Shown here one piece after another: positions 23,133 through 34,326 of a stretch of DNA of 64,000 nucleotides (position 1 is the stretch's first letter; every line of letters starts with the position of its first letter). The notes beneath the pieces were generated by a model. The model made no database searches. It saw only the letters and a program-made list of their open reading frames with translations, and had not been told where the DNA came from. A program made the translations under genes and the position numbers. The stretch comes from Azadirachta indica (Eukaryota; Streptophyta; Magnoliopsida; Sapindales; Meliaceae): contig CM040443.1 of assembly GCA_022749755.1 (NCBI GenBank), positions 6,301,191 through 6,365,190 of the forward strand. Direction: 5' to 3'.

Positions 23133-24248
23133 TTAATTGTTCTTTCTATCCAAATTTTTGACAAGTCTCTTCATTTGAAACCTCCAAAATAAGAAATAAG
23201 CCAAACCCAACCCGATCAAAACGAAAATCCAAACATTTTCAGCCTCACTCTCTTTCTTGGACTTAATTTCCACTATACTAAACTCCTCCCTTCCTGAATT
23301 TCCCATTAGACCCTCCATCACATGCCCATATAACACATACGCCCTATTCCCTCCTCCTATTACCACAGATGTCGCAAAGTTTTTCTCGTCAAGGGCGATT
23401 TTGTCAAACACTACTCCTTCCGCCCAACTATCATGAGACTTGATAAACCATAGCGTATGTGTAGACACTACCAAAACGACGCCGTCGCTTCTAATTGCTA
23501 TATCATCGGCCCAAATTAAATCCTCGTTCAGCAAAACCCGCCTGGCCGACCCGTCGTCCGCATTGACCTTGTACATCTTGCCCGTATTGGATTGCACCAC
23601 GAGCAAATATCCCTTGCTGACGTAAGCGACCCCGTTTAAGCCACAATCGCTGGAAGGCGCGTCCGGATCAACTGCCAAAGGATACGCAGTGAAAGCCGGA
23701 GATCTCGAGAAGACCGTGGCCTCGCCGTCTTTGTCGACTTTCCAGATGAAGTTTCCGATGGAATTCGTGACGTAAGCGTTCCCTTGGAAATCAACCGCCA
23801 CGTCGTTGGCTACGTGGCGAGTGGTGGTGATGACATCACCGCTGTCATCATCAAGTACAGCGAGGAAGACGCGGCTCCGAGTGCGTAGGTCGTATGCAGC
23901 GAGAGCGTTGAAGGGAAGGAGAGGAGGGACGGATATCACGACGGCGAGAAGGCGGTTGTTGGTTGAATCAATCGTAAGGCCCAAGATAGTGGCGTTTTCG
24001 GGAAGAGTTTGGTCAGAGACAAGGGTTTCGACGACTGCAGCGTCGGAGACGGAGTAGATTAAGCGATGGCGTAGAGAGCCGACGACAAAGTGCTGGCCTG
24101 TTGGGTCCCAAGTCAGGCCCTCCGGGTAGAGGTCACGAGATCGGAAGTTGATTACGTGGGGGGTTCCGGCGAATAACGGGATTGGGCCCACAAAAATCAG
24201 GAAGAAGAACAAAATAAATCGATTGGATTTTGATATGATGACATCCAT
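23133..24248 (-). CDS. Membrane-anchored SMP-30/gluconolactonase-like beta-propeller protein
   Basis: Single-exon gene of 371 residues. An N-terminal hydrophobic signal (residues about 8-28, FILFFFLIFVGPIPLFAG) is followed by repeated propeller-type blades: GLTWDPTGQHFVVGSL, LGLTIDSTNNRLLAVV, ANDVAVDFQGNAYVTNS, LNGVAYVSKGYLLVVQS and ADDIAIRSDGVVLVVST. These recall the SMP-30/NHL/YncE-like calcium-dependent phosphotriesterase superfamily. A C-terminal transmembrane helix (about 339-357, VWIFVLIGLGLAYFLFW) is followed by a lysine/arginine-rich tail (RFQMKRLVKNLDRKNN), so the propeller would face the lumen or apoplast and the tail the cytosol. The substrate is unknown; I could not assign metal-binding residues with confidence. 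The gene has higher GC than its surroundings. It is tail to tail with the gene at 21242-22526, about 600 bases apart. Confidence 0.8.
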   Translation of the reverse strand: MDVIISKSNRFILFFFLIFVGPIPLFAGTPHVINFRSRDLYPEGLTWDPTGQHFVVGSLRHRLIYSVSDAAVVETLVSDQTLPENATILGLTIDSTNNRLLAVVISVPPLLPFNALAAYDLRTRSRVFLAVLDDDSGDVITTTRHVANDVAVDFQGNAYVTNSIGNFIWKVDKDGEATVFSRSPAFTAYPLAVDPDAPSSDCGLNGVAYVSKGYLLVVQSNTGKMYKVNADDGSARRVLLNEDLIWADDIAIRSDGVVLVVSTHTLWFIKSHDSWAEGVVFDKIALDEKNFATSVVIGGGNRAYVLYGHVMEGLMGNSGREEFSIVEIKSKKESEAENVWIFVLIGLGLAYFLFWRFQMKRLVKNLDRKNN

Positions 24249-24249
24249 G

Positions 24250-25900
24250 ATCGGAGTTATCGAGCATGAAGGAACTGCAGCGAATTTATGAAGATTGAGA
24301 ATGCTTTCACATTTTGGATTTTATTATTTTTTTAATTATTCTTGGAAGAAAAGTTATGCTTAATTCCTTCGCGTTTCTTGTCAAGGGGGTTTTTAGGTAG
24401 CTACGTGAGCAAAAATGATTTTGTTTTGTAAATTGTATTTTCCAAATAGCGTTTTAAAAATGAAAATAATATTTAAAAAAGTATTTTCTATGAGTTAGAC
24501 AATAGTATTTATTTCAATACAATAATAGGGAGATAAAATTTATTAAATTACACTTCAAGAAGAAATTTCAATTCTTATTTTTTATTATATTGTTTTTATT
24601 TTTGTAATTAATTATTTTGTTATTTTCAAAATCATTAAATTTTGTATTTTTTTCAACAATAAATTTATAATTACAAAATTTTTGTATTTTTTAACAATAA
24701 TAATAATAATAATAAGTAATAATTTTTTTAGAGATATTTATAATGTTCTTATTGTCAAATAATTATTTTATTTTTTAGTAATATTTATTATTGTTAAAAA
24801 TATCAAATATAAAAAATTTGATCAGTACATAAGGATTTATTATGTTTTCATCTTAATAATGTGTTAATATTAAAATATTTTTTAATTACATATCGAAATT
24901 ATTAATTTAATATTAAAAATATAATATAAGTATTTTTGACAAATGTTAATTAAACAGTAACTACTTTTTTTTTTTTAAATTATAGTTATTTTAACGGTTA
25001 CTAAAAAGAGAAGCGGCAAAGAATGTAAATGTTAAGCATATTAATACTTTCTCTTTAACATTACGAAAACCTAAATCGGAAAAGAAAAATTATCACAAAT
25101 ATCACATATTTAAGGCAAGTTTCAACGAGAGACAAAAACTATGTGAAAAGTAACCATAATAAAAAGAAAATATTTATGTGAAAAATGGATAAAACCCTTT
25201 GGGTCAAACAAGTGGCGGAACTAGAATAAGCACTCTGGGAGGACTAAAATATAAGGATTCAAAATTTATGGGAGACAAGATAAAAAATAAAATTTAAAAG
25301 ATAAAATTGATACTTTACTCAAAAATTTTAAAATTTCTGTAAGGCCTTCGAGGACCATCGAATAAAACATAACTAAAGTATATTTGATATTATTGATTTT
25401 CACTTAATTTTGCAAATAAAAGTAAATAGTAAACACTAACTTTAATTATAATTCACACATTTTTTTACTAATATTTGATATTTTATTTTTATTTTATTGA
25501 CAAAATTACAACACCAACCTTAGTGTCTGTTCAATTTGATTTTTTTATTAATCAAAATAATTTTTTTAATGATAAATTTTTTTTTAAATTTAAAAAAAAT
25601 ATTTTTTCTTTTATTAGAAGAAACTCAAAATTTGTACTTTTAACATTAAAACTTTTTTACCTTTTTTAACAAGTAAAATTGTATAAAATATTCTTACTTT
25701 ATTTTAAAAATTTTACATTATTTCTTTAAAATAAAATATTAAAAATTTGTCTATTAAAATAATTACTCAAATTTTTCTTATAAGTTATTTGTGATAATCA
25801 AATAATTAATAAATTTTTATTAAAAACTCTATTTATAAAAGGTTTATGAGTAAAAACTCTATTTTAAAAAATTTTATTAAAAAGTTATATCAAATGATGT
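24250..25900. other. Intergenic; decayed repeat near 25.2 kb
   Basis: Very AT-rich DNA upstream of the propeller gene. At about 25211-25370 a block begins AGTGGCGGAACTAGAA and resembles the inverted-repeat element at 25903-26169, suggesting a second, damaged copy. Otherwise I see nothing. Confidence 0.4.
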
Positions 25901-25902
25901 AT

Positions 25903-26169
25903 AGTGGTGGAGCGCCTACTAAGTTTACGAGGGCCTATCTCTCTCAAATCCCACAAATTTTTTAAAATTTTTTATTATAAATATTTATTTTTTTATCTCA
26001 ATTCTTTAATTTATACATATTTTGATCTTTATAATTTGAAATATTATCACTTTATCTCCTATTTTATTAATTATTTTTAAGATATTTTTTAATTAACTTT
26101 ACTTTTTAATCATTTTGGCCCCTCACATCTTTTTGACCCCTCTAATTTTCTAGTTCTAACTCCACCTCT
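25903..26169. mobile_element. Possible MITE-like inverted-repeat element
   Basis: A stretch of about 267 bp begins AGTGGTGGAGC and ends CTCCACCTCT, giving imperfect terminal inverted repeats of about 10 bases. The interior is AT-rich with GGGCC-type words near both ends. The format fits a short non-autonomous DNA transposon. I could not find a convincing target-site duplication, so the limits are tentative. Confidence 0.35.
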
Positions 26170-27073
26170 AAGCAAACTCATCTTAATTTAGAAGACCCAT
26201 GTGTTTTATTCTACCAATAGTTAGTATTTGAAAAGACTAGAATTTCAATTTACGTATAAAATTAAAACTCAAATAAAATTTGTTTATAGTAAATTTCGAC
26301 CACTCGAAAATAACGAAAAACTATGTCAATATACGTGGATTGGGCAAAAGTGCATAAACTATATTAAATGTGGGTAGAGTTAAAGGTGCACAAAGCTGTA
26401 TGATATTTCTTACAATATTTTTAATTTTAAACCGACTTGTTATAATTTTTAACTTTTTTTTTTTAATTTATGAGTTATATTTCAAAAAAACTTTTAAAAT
26501 GCAATAATCCTCTATATTGCTTTTGCAAGGCGCGTTATTACACCTTTTTGGTTCCATTCCTCACCAAGCTTTTCACAAGCCCTCCCTTTATTTCTCGAGA
26601 AAAAGAATAAGGGCGGCACCACCGCACCACCGTACCAGGGACTAGTGTGAAAGAAGTTTTAAATTATATCATTGTTTATCATTTCTATAAAAATTAGGAA
26701 CATCTGCGTTATTACTTCCATTTGAAGCCCCTAGGATTAGGCTTCTTGTTCTTCATCTTATTATTTTATAATTTTTGTCTCACGTGAAGTAATTTTCCTT
26801 TAATATGAAAAAATCAAGGCATACGGAAGAATGAAAGTAAGAAGAGAATAAAGTTAAGCCAATTATATAGAAAGCATAAAAATCTGCCACATCTGCCCTT
26901 CAAAATTGACCAAAGTTGACACGTGTCATCAATCGGATCTCATCGCAATCACACTGTAACTCCACCATCACCGTCCATAACAAAATTGCCGGTCCCACTC
27001 GACGCTGGTCAGAAGCCCGAGAATCCTCCATGCAAAATTTCTAAAGACAAAAAACCCAAAATATCTCTCTCTC

Positions 27074-27138
27074 GAACATTCTGGATTAGAAGATATTTCG
27101 CTTCTTTAAGGCTTCTTGAAAGTTGAAGCTTTCTTGAA
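27074..27138 (+). promoter_or_regulatory. Cluster of heat-shock-element-like sites before the J-protein gene
   Basis: GAACATTC at 27074-27081 and two TTCTTGAA palindromes at 27113-27120 and 27131-27138, with further GAA and TTC units between them, match the alternating nGAAn/nTTCn pattern bound by heat-shock factors. They lie just upstream of a TATA box (27155-27163). This predicts heat induction of the downstream co-chaperone gene. Binding is inferred. Confidence 0.55.
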
Positions 27139-27154
27139 CCGCCATACAACCTTT

Positions 27155-27163
27155 TATATATAA
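27155..27163 (+). promoter_or_regulatory. TATA box of the J-protein gene
   Basis: TATATATAA lies about 100 bases before the ATG at 27259 and directly after the heat-shock-element-like cluster. That spacing leaves a leader of roughly 65-70 bases. Confidence 0.6.
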
Positions 27164-27258
27164 GCTTTAGCAGCTTCAAATGGTTTGAAATGGCCCTGCA
27201 TTTGATATTGGAAGCTGAATAACTGTTATAGGAATTGAAACTGAGACAAACGCGTTGC

Positions 27259-28563
27259 ATGTGGCGGGAGATGGAGGCTGAAGGTGAACAGAGCTCGGCA
27301 CCCTCCTATTATAGCATTCTGGGTGTGAGTGTGGATGCTTCTTTTGAAGAAATACGGCGGGCTTATCGGAAGCTTGCTATGGTAAGTGAGTAAAGCTGCA
27401 AGAGTTTTGAATGAAGAGATAATTGGTGAGAATTCTTGAGTGGTTTGGTAGTTAAAAAGAAATTAAATTTAAGAAAAATTCAAGAAATGAAATAAAATCC
27501 TGAATAAATATGGATTTTGTCTACCTGTTTGTGTTTGTGCAGCAATGGCATCCTGATAAGTGGACAAAGACTCCATCTTTGTTGGTTGAAGCCAAGATTA
27601 AATTCCAGCAAATTCAAGAAGCTTATTCTGGTAAGTAAATTCTTCAAATAGTTCTTTCATTTCAGCTCTGACTTTCTTCGTTGAATTTGGGGATGTAAGT
27701 GTGATGTTTAACTGTGATATTTCCTTTCTGGGAACTCAGTGTTGTCAGACCAGGGAAAGAGAACACTTTACGACGCGGGCTTTTATGATCCTGACGAAGA
27801 AGAGGATGAGGTTGGTGTAATGGAAATTATCTATTTAGATTTTTTTTTTATGCATTTTCTTTAGCATGTTTTAGTAATAATTGTGTAATTGATCATACTT
27901 GCTTCAGGGATTTTCTGATTTTGTGCAAGAAATGCTGTCTCTAATGGCTGAAGCAAGGAGAGAGGTATGCTTCTTATCTTCTTCTCATGGTTAACCTTGA
28001 TTGTTGATGATATTGCTTAAATAATCATTTAAAGACGAACAAGAAAATAGGACTTGATTGTTTTGCTGCTATTAGCATGCGCTCTTAAGTGATAAATCCA
28101 TTTTAAAGTATTGAATTTCCAGTCTTTTGCAAATCTTAAGTGAATTCTGTAATTACTATGATGTACAAAAAGTGCATAACATGTTTTCGTTAGTTTATTC
28201 CCTTATTAATCAGATTAATGACCTGGGTTAGTATAAAAGTTTGGATCAAGAGAAAATCTATGTTTGAAAACATTGTGGAAGTTAGATTTTTGAGGTTACT
28301 GTTTCACTGAGATTAAACCTTTGCTTCTTTTATTAATTTGACAACAGGAAAAGATCCATAGTATGGAGGAGCTGCAGACAATGTTCATTGAAATGGCCCA
28401 AGGATTTAACTCATCGCCTTGGTTTGACACATGCCCAATTGACAATTTAGGTTGTTCAGAGACACCACAATGGAATCCAAATTCAACAGACAACAGAAGA
28501 ACGCATTGGGGTGTCCCTCCAGCAGCCTGGGAGATGTATGGAGCAAGTGGCTACTGCAGATAA
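27259..28563 (+). CDS. Small J-domain (DnaJ-like) co-chaperone
   Basis: Five exons, 27259-27381, 27543-27630, 27740-27810, 27908-27964 and 28348-28563, join in frame to 184 residues, all with GT-AG introns. The J domain spans residues about 16-82: YYSILGVSVDASFEEIRRAYRKLAM, then QWHPDKW with the essential HPD at 44-46, then FQQIQEAYSVLSD and GKRTLYDAG. An acidic patch (DPDEEEDE) and a C-terminal region with FSDFVQEMLSLM and MEELQTMFIEMA follow. There is no zinc-finger, Gly/Phe region or transmembrane helix, so it is a class C J protein that would stimulate Hsp70 ATPase in cytosol or nucleus. A second in-frame ATG at codon 5 is possible. By position it corresponds to Arabidopsis AT1G71000 (from memory). 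Heat-shock-element-like sites upstream suggest stress induction. Confidence 0.92.
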
Positions 28564-29220
28564 AAACGAAAGTTTTGGTATGCCTGTTAGGAGATGGAAA
28601 CAGTGATGCCAAGAGGATACATCGCCTAGATTTGAAATGGGCAGTCACCCAGAAATTTTTTCTTTGATATCTGTTGTTTTGGGGTGTGGAAATGGAAACA
28701 TTTGTGGGAAGAAGTTGTTGCGTTGATGGAGTTTCTTCATTGAGCTGCTGCAGCTGATTGTTGTAAGAAACCGTGTTAAAATGTTTACAAAATCGTGTCT
28801 TGGTGGATGATTTTTTTTTTTTTTTTTAACTTTTTTGAGGACAATAGTAGATGAAAAATTTGAGACGATGATAAGGAAACAGTGTTGATATTTGGTTATA
28901 AAGCATATGAAGATCTAGGCAATGTCTTCTCTTTGTATCTTAAGCATGTAGAAAAGTTGTAAGTTTCTTGCAGTATGTGCTTTGAATTGAACGCTTAAAC
29001 AAACTTATTCTGCATATTAACTTGCCTCTTTCCTTTGTTTCTTAGCGTAAAGTGTATGACATTTGTTTTTATATGATTTTAAAAATTAAAGTAAATATCA
29101 ATTTATATGATTGTTAATATTTTTTTTATATTTATAATTAGTAGTTAAGAGTTTGTATTGTATGATCCTGTCTAACAGTTTTAATTTTGCAAATTCACAC
29201 GGTTTGACGGTCCATCTATT
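28564..29220. other. 3' flank of the J-protein gene, nothing else seen
   Basis: Contains the likely 3'UTR of the J-protein gene and a poly-T run near 28810-28827. No other coding or repeat signal. Confidence 0.5.
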
Positions 29221-29224
29221 TTTC

Positions 29225-29960
29225 TTCAATTTGGGGGGAAAGGATAGACTTTTTTAGTATTTTGATAGATATTCCTTGACGTTTCGAGAAGTAAAAGATA
29301 TTCTCTTGAAATTAGTTTGTCAGCATTTTGCTGTTAGTTTTAGAGATTAACTCTTAATTAGAAAATTAATCCTAATTTAATTTGCATCTACTCACCCGCC
29401 CCCTCCCTACCCCGCTCACCCAATCAAATACTTTCTCTCTCGACATTCCTTCTTCTTCTGTCTTAACTTACGAAAAATGTCACAAAAAATTTTGCTCGAT
29501 TCTAAGGTTTTCTATGTTTTGAATTTAACATTTTGGAATTTAGGAGATTTTAAGAGGGGTAGAATTAGCATTTTGAAATTTAAGCACTTTCCTGACGATC
29601 ATTATTTTTGGTGAAGAAATTGACAATGAAGGAGAAAAAGAGAAAAAGGAAAGAAGAGCAGGAGATGAAAGGAGGATGGAACAGAAAGAAAGAAATTTAC
29701 TGTGGAGAAATAGATAGTGGAAGAGGAAGAAAAAGAAATTGAAAGTGACGGGAGGAAGAAGAAGAAGAGGAGATGAAGATTAATGAAATGATCCAAGTGC
29801 CCCTCTAATGTCACCAGCAAATTGATTGCAAGCTAACACCGGGGGGTTTATCTGTCACTTTTTAAAATGTTAGTTGGGTTTCTGTTGTTTCTGAAATACG
29901 AGAGAGACATCTGTCCCTTTTTCCATAATTGAGGGGGTATTTGTTAATTTCTCAATTTTT
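29225..29960. mobile_element. Probable non-autonomous TIR transposon
   Basis: The left end (GGATAGACTT...GATAGATATTCCTTGACGTTTCGAGAAG...ATTAGTTTGTCAGCATTTTGCTG) and the reverse complement of the right end (GGGACAGATG...AAAAAGTGACAGATAAAC...GTTAGCTTGCAATCAATTTGCTGG) share diverged inverted similarity over roughly 100 bases. They use the same gacagatacccc-type words as the larger element at 38162-39915. The interior has a purine-rich block (29620-29780) with no real ORF. It looks like an old, decayed inverted-repeat element; ends and target-site duplication are unresolved. Confidence 0.4.
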
Positions 29961-29969
29961 TTATTAGTT

Positions 29970-31500
29970 GTTTAAGAGTAAATTTGAATGATGATCGGTG
30001 ATGTTCTTACTGTGATCAATACTATTGGTTTAAAGTATACGAGAAGTTGTGATCAACCACATGGGCCGGGTTTAAATGGGCCCGAGCCCATTTAGGTCAT
30101 GGCCTCCATGATTATATGTCACTGGAGATTCTTACACGTGTGATGGATGGAGATTGGTACAAGAATTTTTAATTTGAATTGATATAAAATTAAAGCAAAG
30201 CACACTGATAAATAAAAATAGTGATAAATTTATTGGTCTTTTTTTTTAATGAGAAAATGAATTATAACACTTATATTATAGTGTATGACCCAATAAAAAT
30301 AATTTTATATTAGTTTTAATGATTGATATGGTATGATATGATAGGAATTGTGAGTATTGATCCAAGAATTAAAAAAAAAAAAAATTAATTATTTTAACGT
30401 ATAAAATTTTCAGAAGAAAATGCAAGAAAAATGGCTGGAGATGCTTTATGTAAGTGGGACGGTGCCCTCTCTCTGCTTCCTAATTCATTTGTCTCCTTTT
30501 TCATTTCTTCAACATTAAGTTCTTAAGTGTTAATTATTTAATTAATATTAATATTAAATTAGTACACTTTCCAAGTTGACTCACTTCTTTTTCTAATATT
30601 GCTATATTATTATCATTATTACTTCTTTATATTGTTTTTGGTTTTAATATTGTGAGATTTTATATTTTTTTATTTTTGCCAATTCTTATATATATATATA
30701 TTATTTAATTATTTTTTATTATTTTGTGTGAGATGAAATTGAAATTGAAATTGAAATTGAGATCATGTATATCTTATCCTTATCAAAAACTCTATAAATA
30801 ATTGTGCCAAGAGATAACCATCCCAATTAGGTCCAAATTCTACGTTCAAAGAACATGAATATATAAATATTTTTGTCCAATATTCATTGGTTCATGTTTG
30901 TAAGTCCTTAGACTTATGTAGAATCACGTGTTGGCACACCATAGAATGAACATTATTTTCCTTGAATTTGCAGGAAAAAAGTTAAAAACTCCATATTGTA
31001 GAATGATTGGAAAAGGAAACTGAAGGCATTTATAATTGAGCTTGAAATTTCAGTAGCTTTTCTTCAATTAACGATAAAACCATCAATTATATGGAAAAAA
31101 TGTTCTCGTACGGAAAAAAAAAAAAAAAAAAAAAGGTAAAAATTTTCACATGTACCACACAAAACAAAATGGTCCAAAACAAAACCAATAAAGACATCAG
31201 CAAAATCAGGCCGTTGAGAGTGGCCAAATATTACTTGATTGAATTACATATTAATTAGTTAATTAATTATTTATCTTAAAATGGTACATGGTGGGGTCCA
31301 AGATTTGGACCAATCACATGGAATCGCGATTCCCTTGTGGAACAAGGCAGCAGGCAAGGACTACCCTTGCTCACTATAGCAAAGAAGTGCTTAAAAACAC
31401 GTCTTATTTAGTCCCATTTTGCCTTCTCAACTCTTTTAAGGTCCCATTTTGCCTTGAATTTTTTCCTCGTTTTACAGTCCCCCACCCCCATGCACCTATT
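29970..31500. other. Intergenic, promoter side of the proline-rich gene
   Basis: AT-rich DNA with poly-A runs (30369-30384, 31112-31134). A 15-base direct repeat, GTCCCATTTTGCCTT, occurs at 31411-31425 and 31441-31455, about 210-250 bases before the start of the proline-rich protein gene. No gene is recognised. Confidence 0.45.
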
Positions 31501-31663
31501 AACGTAACAAATTAAATTGCTCTCTCACAAGCAATTACAACTCCATTTATTCCATCACTTTCCCTTCAAATTCACTCTCCCAACCCAACTGATCACAAAA
31601 CAAAGCCAAACCCATATCACCAAAAACAACCCAATTTTCGTCTCTGACGAAGAAATCCTCAAT

Positions 31664-32092
31664 ATGTCGATTCAAAAGCGCTTTTTCACCCCTCTAAAAG
31701 TGCTTCAAATATTCATTTTCCTTGCTGCTGCTTTTTCTTACAATTATCCGGTCAACGGCTTGGAATCACCAAGAAAGCTAGATGAGTCCAACAGTACCGG
31801 TGATCAAAGCGTGAAGTGTACCCCTTCATGCGTTCAAAGTCCTCCTCCGCCATCGCCACCGCCGCCTTGTCCACCACCACCAGCTCTCCCACCACCATCA
31901 CCGCCATCACCCAAAAAGCCGCCAACTCAATACTGCCCTCCCCCGCCCCCATCTTTTATCTACATAACCGGCCCTCCCGGAAACATCTACCCTATTGACA
32001 GCGATTTCAACGGTGCAATCAGCCGCAAAATTTCCGCAGTTTTTTCAGCTTTGATTGCTTCCGGAATTTTAGGTCTTCTGGCTTTCTGGTGA
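31664..32092 (+). CDS. Short proline-rich extensin-like protein, probably GPI-anchored
   Basis: A 142-residue protein if translation starts at the ATG at 31664. The open frame extends upstream to 31517, but that start would bury the signal peptide. Residues about 8-32 form a signal peptide (LQIFIFLAAAFSYNYPVNG). Next come an N-glycosylation site (NST) and a CTPSC motif. A proline-rich core (about 58-98) holds SPPPPSPPPPCPPPP, PPPSPPSP and CPPPPPS, substrates for hydroxylation and arabinosylation of serine-(hydroxy)proline blocks. A conserved-looking module FIYITGPPGNIYPIDSDF follows, and the C-terminus is hydrophobic (about 124-142), as in GPI-anchored proteins. It probably sits at the plasma membrane/wall interface. 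It is a likely distant relative of the gene at 40302. The function of this group is not known. Confidence 0.75.
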   Translation: MSIQKRFFTPLKVLQIFIFLAAAFSYNYPVNGLESPRKLDESNSTGDQSVKCTPSCVQSPPPPSPPPPCPPPPALPPPSPPSPKKPPTQYCPPPPPSFIYITGPPGNIYPIDSDFNGAISRKISAVFSALIASGILGLLAFW

Positions 32093-34197
32093 GCTTTAAT
32101 TTAGTCCATCTTGATCAGCCATGAGATCTTAATTCTTCTGCTGCATACATATTTTGTATTGAATATTCTTAAGCTCAAGTTCTTACAAACAGGAAAGATT
32201 TTGTCCCAATATGGGATAAGTTCTAGAACCTCCTAGTTTGTTAATCACTCTTTGCATCTAATTAATTGCTCAATAAATTTTCTTTTCTATAATTTTTCTT
32301 CTGGACTTGAATCTTTAATTCTTGGAGTTTCTATATCACCTTTATAAATGTTATCGGTTGAATTGGCTAACACGTATAATATACTCCATTGAGTTCGCGT
32401 TAACTAAATTTCTTCATAAAGATGTTAATTTGTTAATTTATTATTGTAATAACTATTTTTTTCATTTTTAATACTTTAAAATTGGGATAATGGACAAAAA
32501 TGAATAGATCATGCAACGTGTTGTTTATATTTTAATCCAGACGATGATCATGTTTCCTGTGATGGATGATTCACTATTAGTCATGATTTTCAGTGCCATT
32601 ACAATTGAAGAAATTAAAAAAAGAATATTGATAAGTGGGTCCACTATTAGTTGGTGATCACTCGTGGAACACTTTCCTCTTTTGAACACGTGGCATGCAC
32701 TTGTAGAATCAAGGGTGAACATTTTGTTGGGTCCCACTCAACGGACATCTTGAAAATGATATGGAATAATAATAATAATAATTTTTTTTTTTTTAGATGA
32801 GTCCAAGTTTTTAATTTCTTTTTTTTTTTTCTTGAACATATGAATGGTCCAAATAGTTATATACTAATCGATATCAAATTTTATCGCATTCTAAATACTA
32901 TTCACAGTAGTTGATAATGTCATCGAATTGAAAGGTTACAGACAGATATGATAGTAATTTATTATTATTACAAAAAAAATTTAAAAAAGTTGACAGTATG
33001 TATTTAAAAATTATTTTTGTAAAAGGCAGCAATTGTATTTAATTTTCTTTTTTTCTTTTTAATTTTTATCTTACCAAAATGTCTTTTTCGTATTCAATTA
33101 TTGTTTACCTAATTGAAAGTAACAAAATTTAGATATAAATCAATGTTTCCATCATAGTACTTATTATAAAATAGACTTGAAACAAAAAAATAATTATCTG
33201 ATAACTTTTTACACCATGAACATTAATTTTTAATTTTAAAATCATTTTGAAAAATCAAAATATTACGGATAATAATAACAGGAAGGGAAAATGTGAAAAA
33301 CAAGTGAAGATTCCAACAAATCAGATTTGATGTGTCAGAGTTTGTACAAGAGAAATGTGTCAGTGGACTGGATGAGATCAACTTCGGTTTCACCAAATGA
33401 TGGGTCCCAAGTCTTAATTTTAAGTTCTGTTTGGTAACGCGGTAATGGAGTAGGTTAGGCAAAAGTGCTTTTGAACTTGGAACATACCCTATTCTATCTC
33501 TCCAGTCCTCTCATTTGTTTGTCTCTGTTCATTTTATTCATTTTTCTAGACATTATTATTTATTACAGCTTTTATTAAATTCATTCATAACGGAGAGTTC
33601 CACACAAACCCACAAGAAGTCAAGAAGTACAAGTTAGTTGCCAAGAAAAATATAATAAATTTTGTGACAAATGGGAAAAGCAAAATTTCCCCTTAATTTT
33701 CTTTACTAATATTTTTAAGATTTTAAGTAAATAATTGCAAAAAGTTTTTTCTTTTTTTCATACTAAAATTTAGATAAATATAATATTATTAAATGAATAG
33801 CTTTTAACTTGATTGATATTGATTGACAATGTTAACAAATAGGTCAATTTTTAATTACGTAACAAAAATAGATAGGCTAATTTTTCATCACGTGATAAAA
33901 ATTAAAATGTTTATTATGTACTTATTAATATAATTTTATTTTTTAAAAAAAATTTAAGTTATATTTTTAATAATAACTAAAAATTTTTGATTGATAATAA
34001 ATTAATGTTTAAGGTTCAATAATTTATCACGAATTTAAATATCTAAAATATTTGTAGGTATATTAAAAACAATAATTAATAGATAATAAATATCTTTCTT
34101 CGCAACAAGTTAATATCATCTATATATATATATATATATATGTCTGTACACTCAAATTGTGAACATAAATTTAATCTTAAAAACTAAAACGTTTTCC

Positions 34198-34231
<34 letters not shown>
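34198..34231. repeat. (AAT)n microsatellite
   Basis: About eleven AAT units in intergenic DNA. Confidence 0.9.
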
Positions 34232-34232
<1 letters not shown>

Positions 34233-34291
34233 TAAGTTTTGATAAGATGATGAGACATGAAGTCCAACAAATATTATATAAATGAAATGCG

Positions 34292-34326
<35 letters not shown>

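Noticed and set aside
31517..31663. N-terminal extension of the proline-rich protein (191-residue version)
   Set aside because: The extension lacks protein-like features and would place the signal peptide about 50 residues inside the protein. The ATG at 31664 is the better start.
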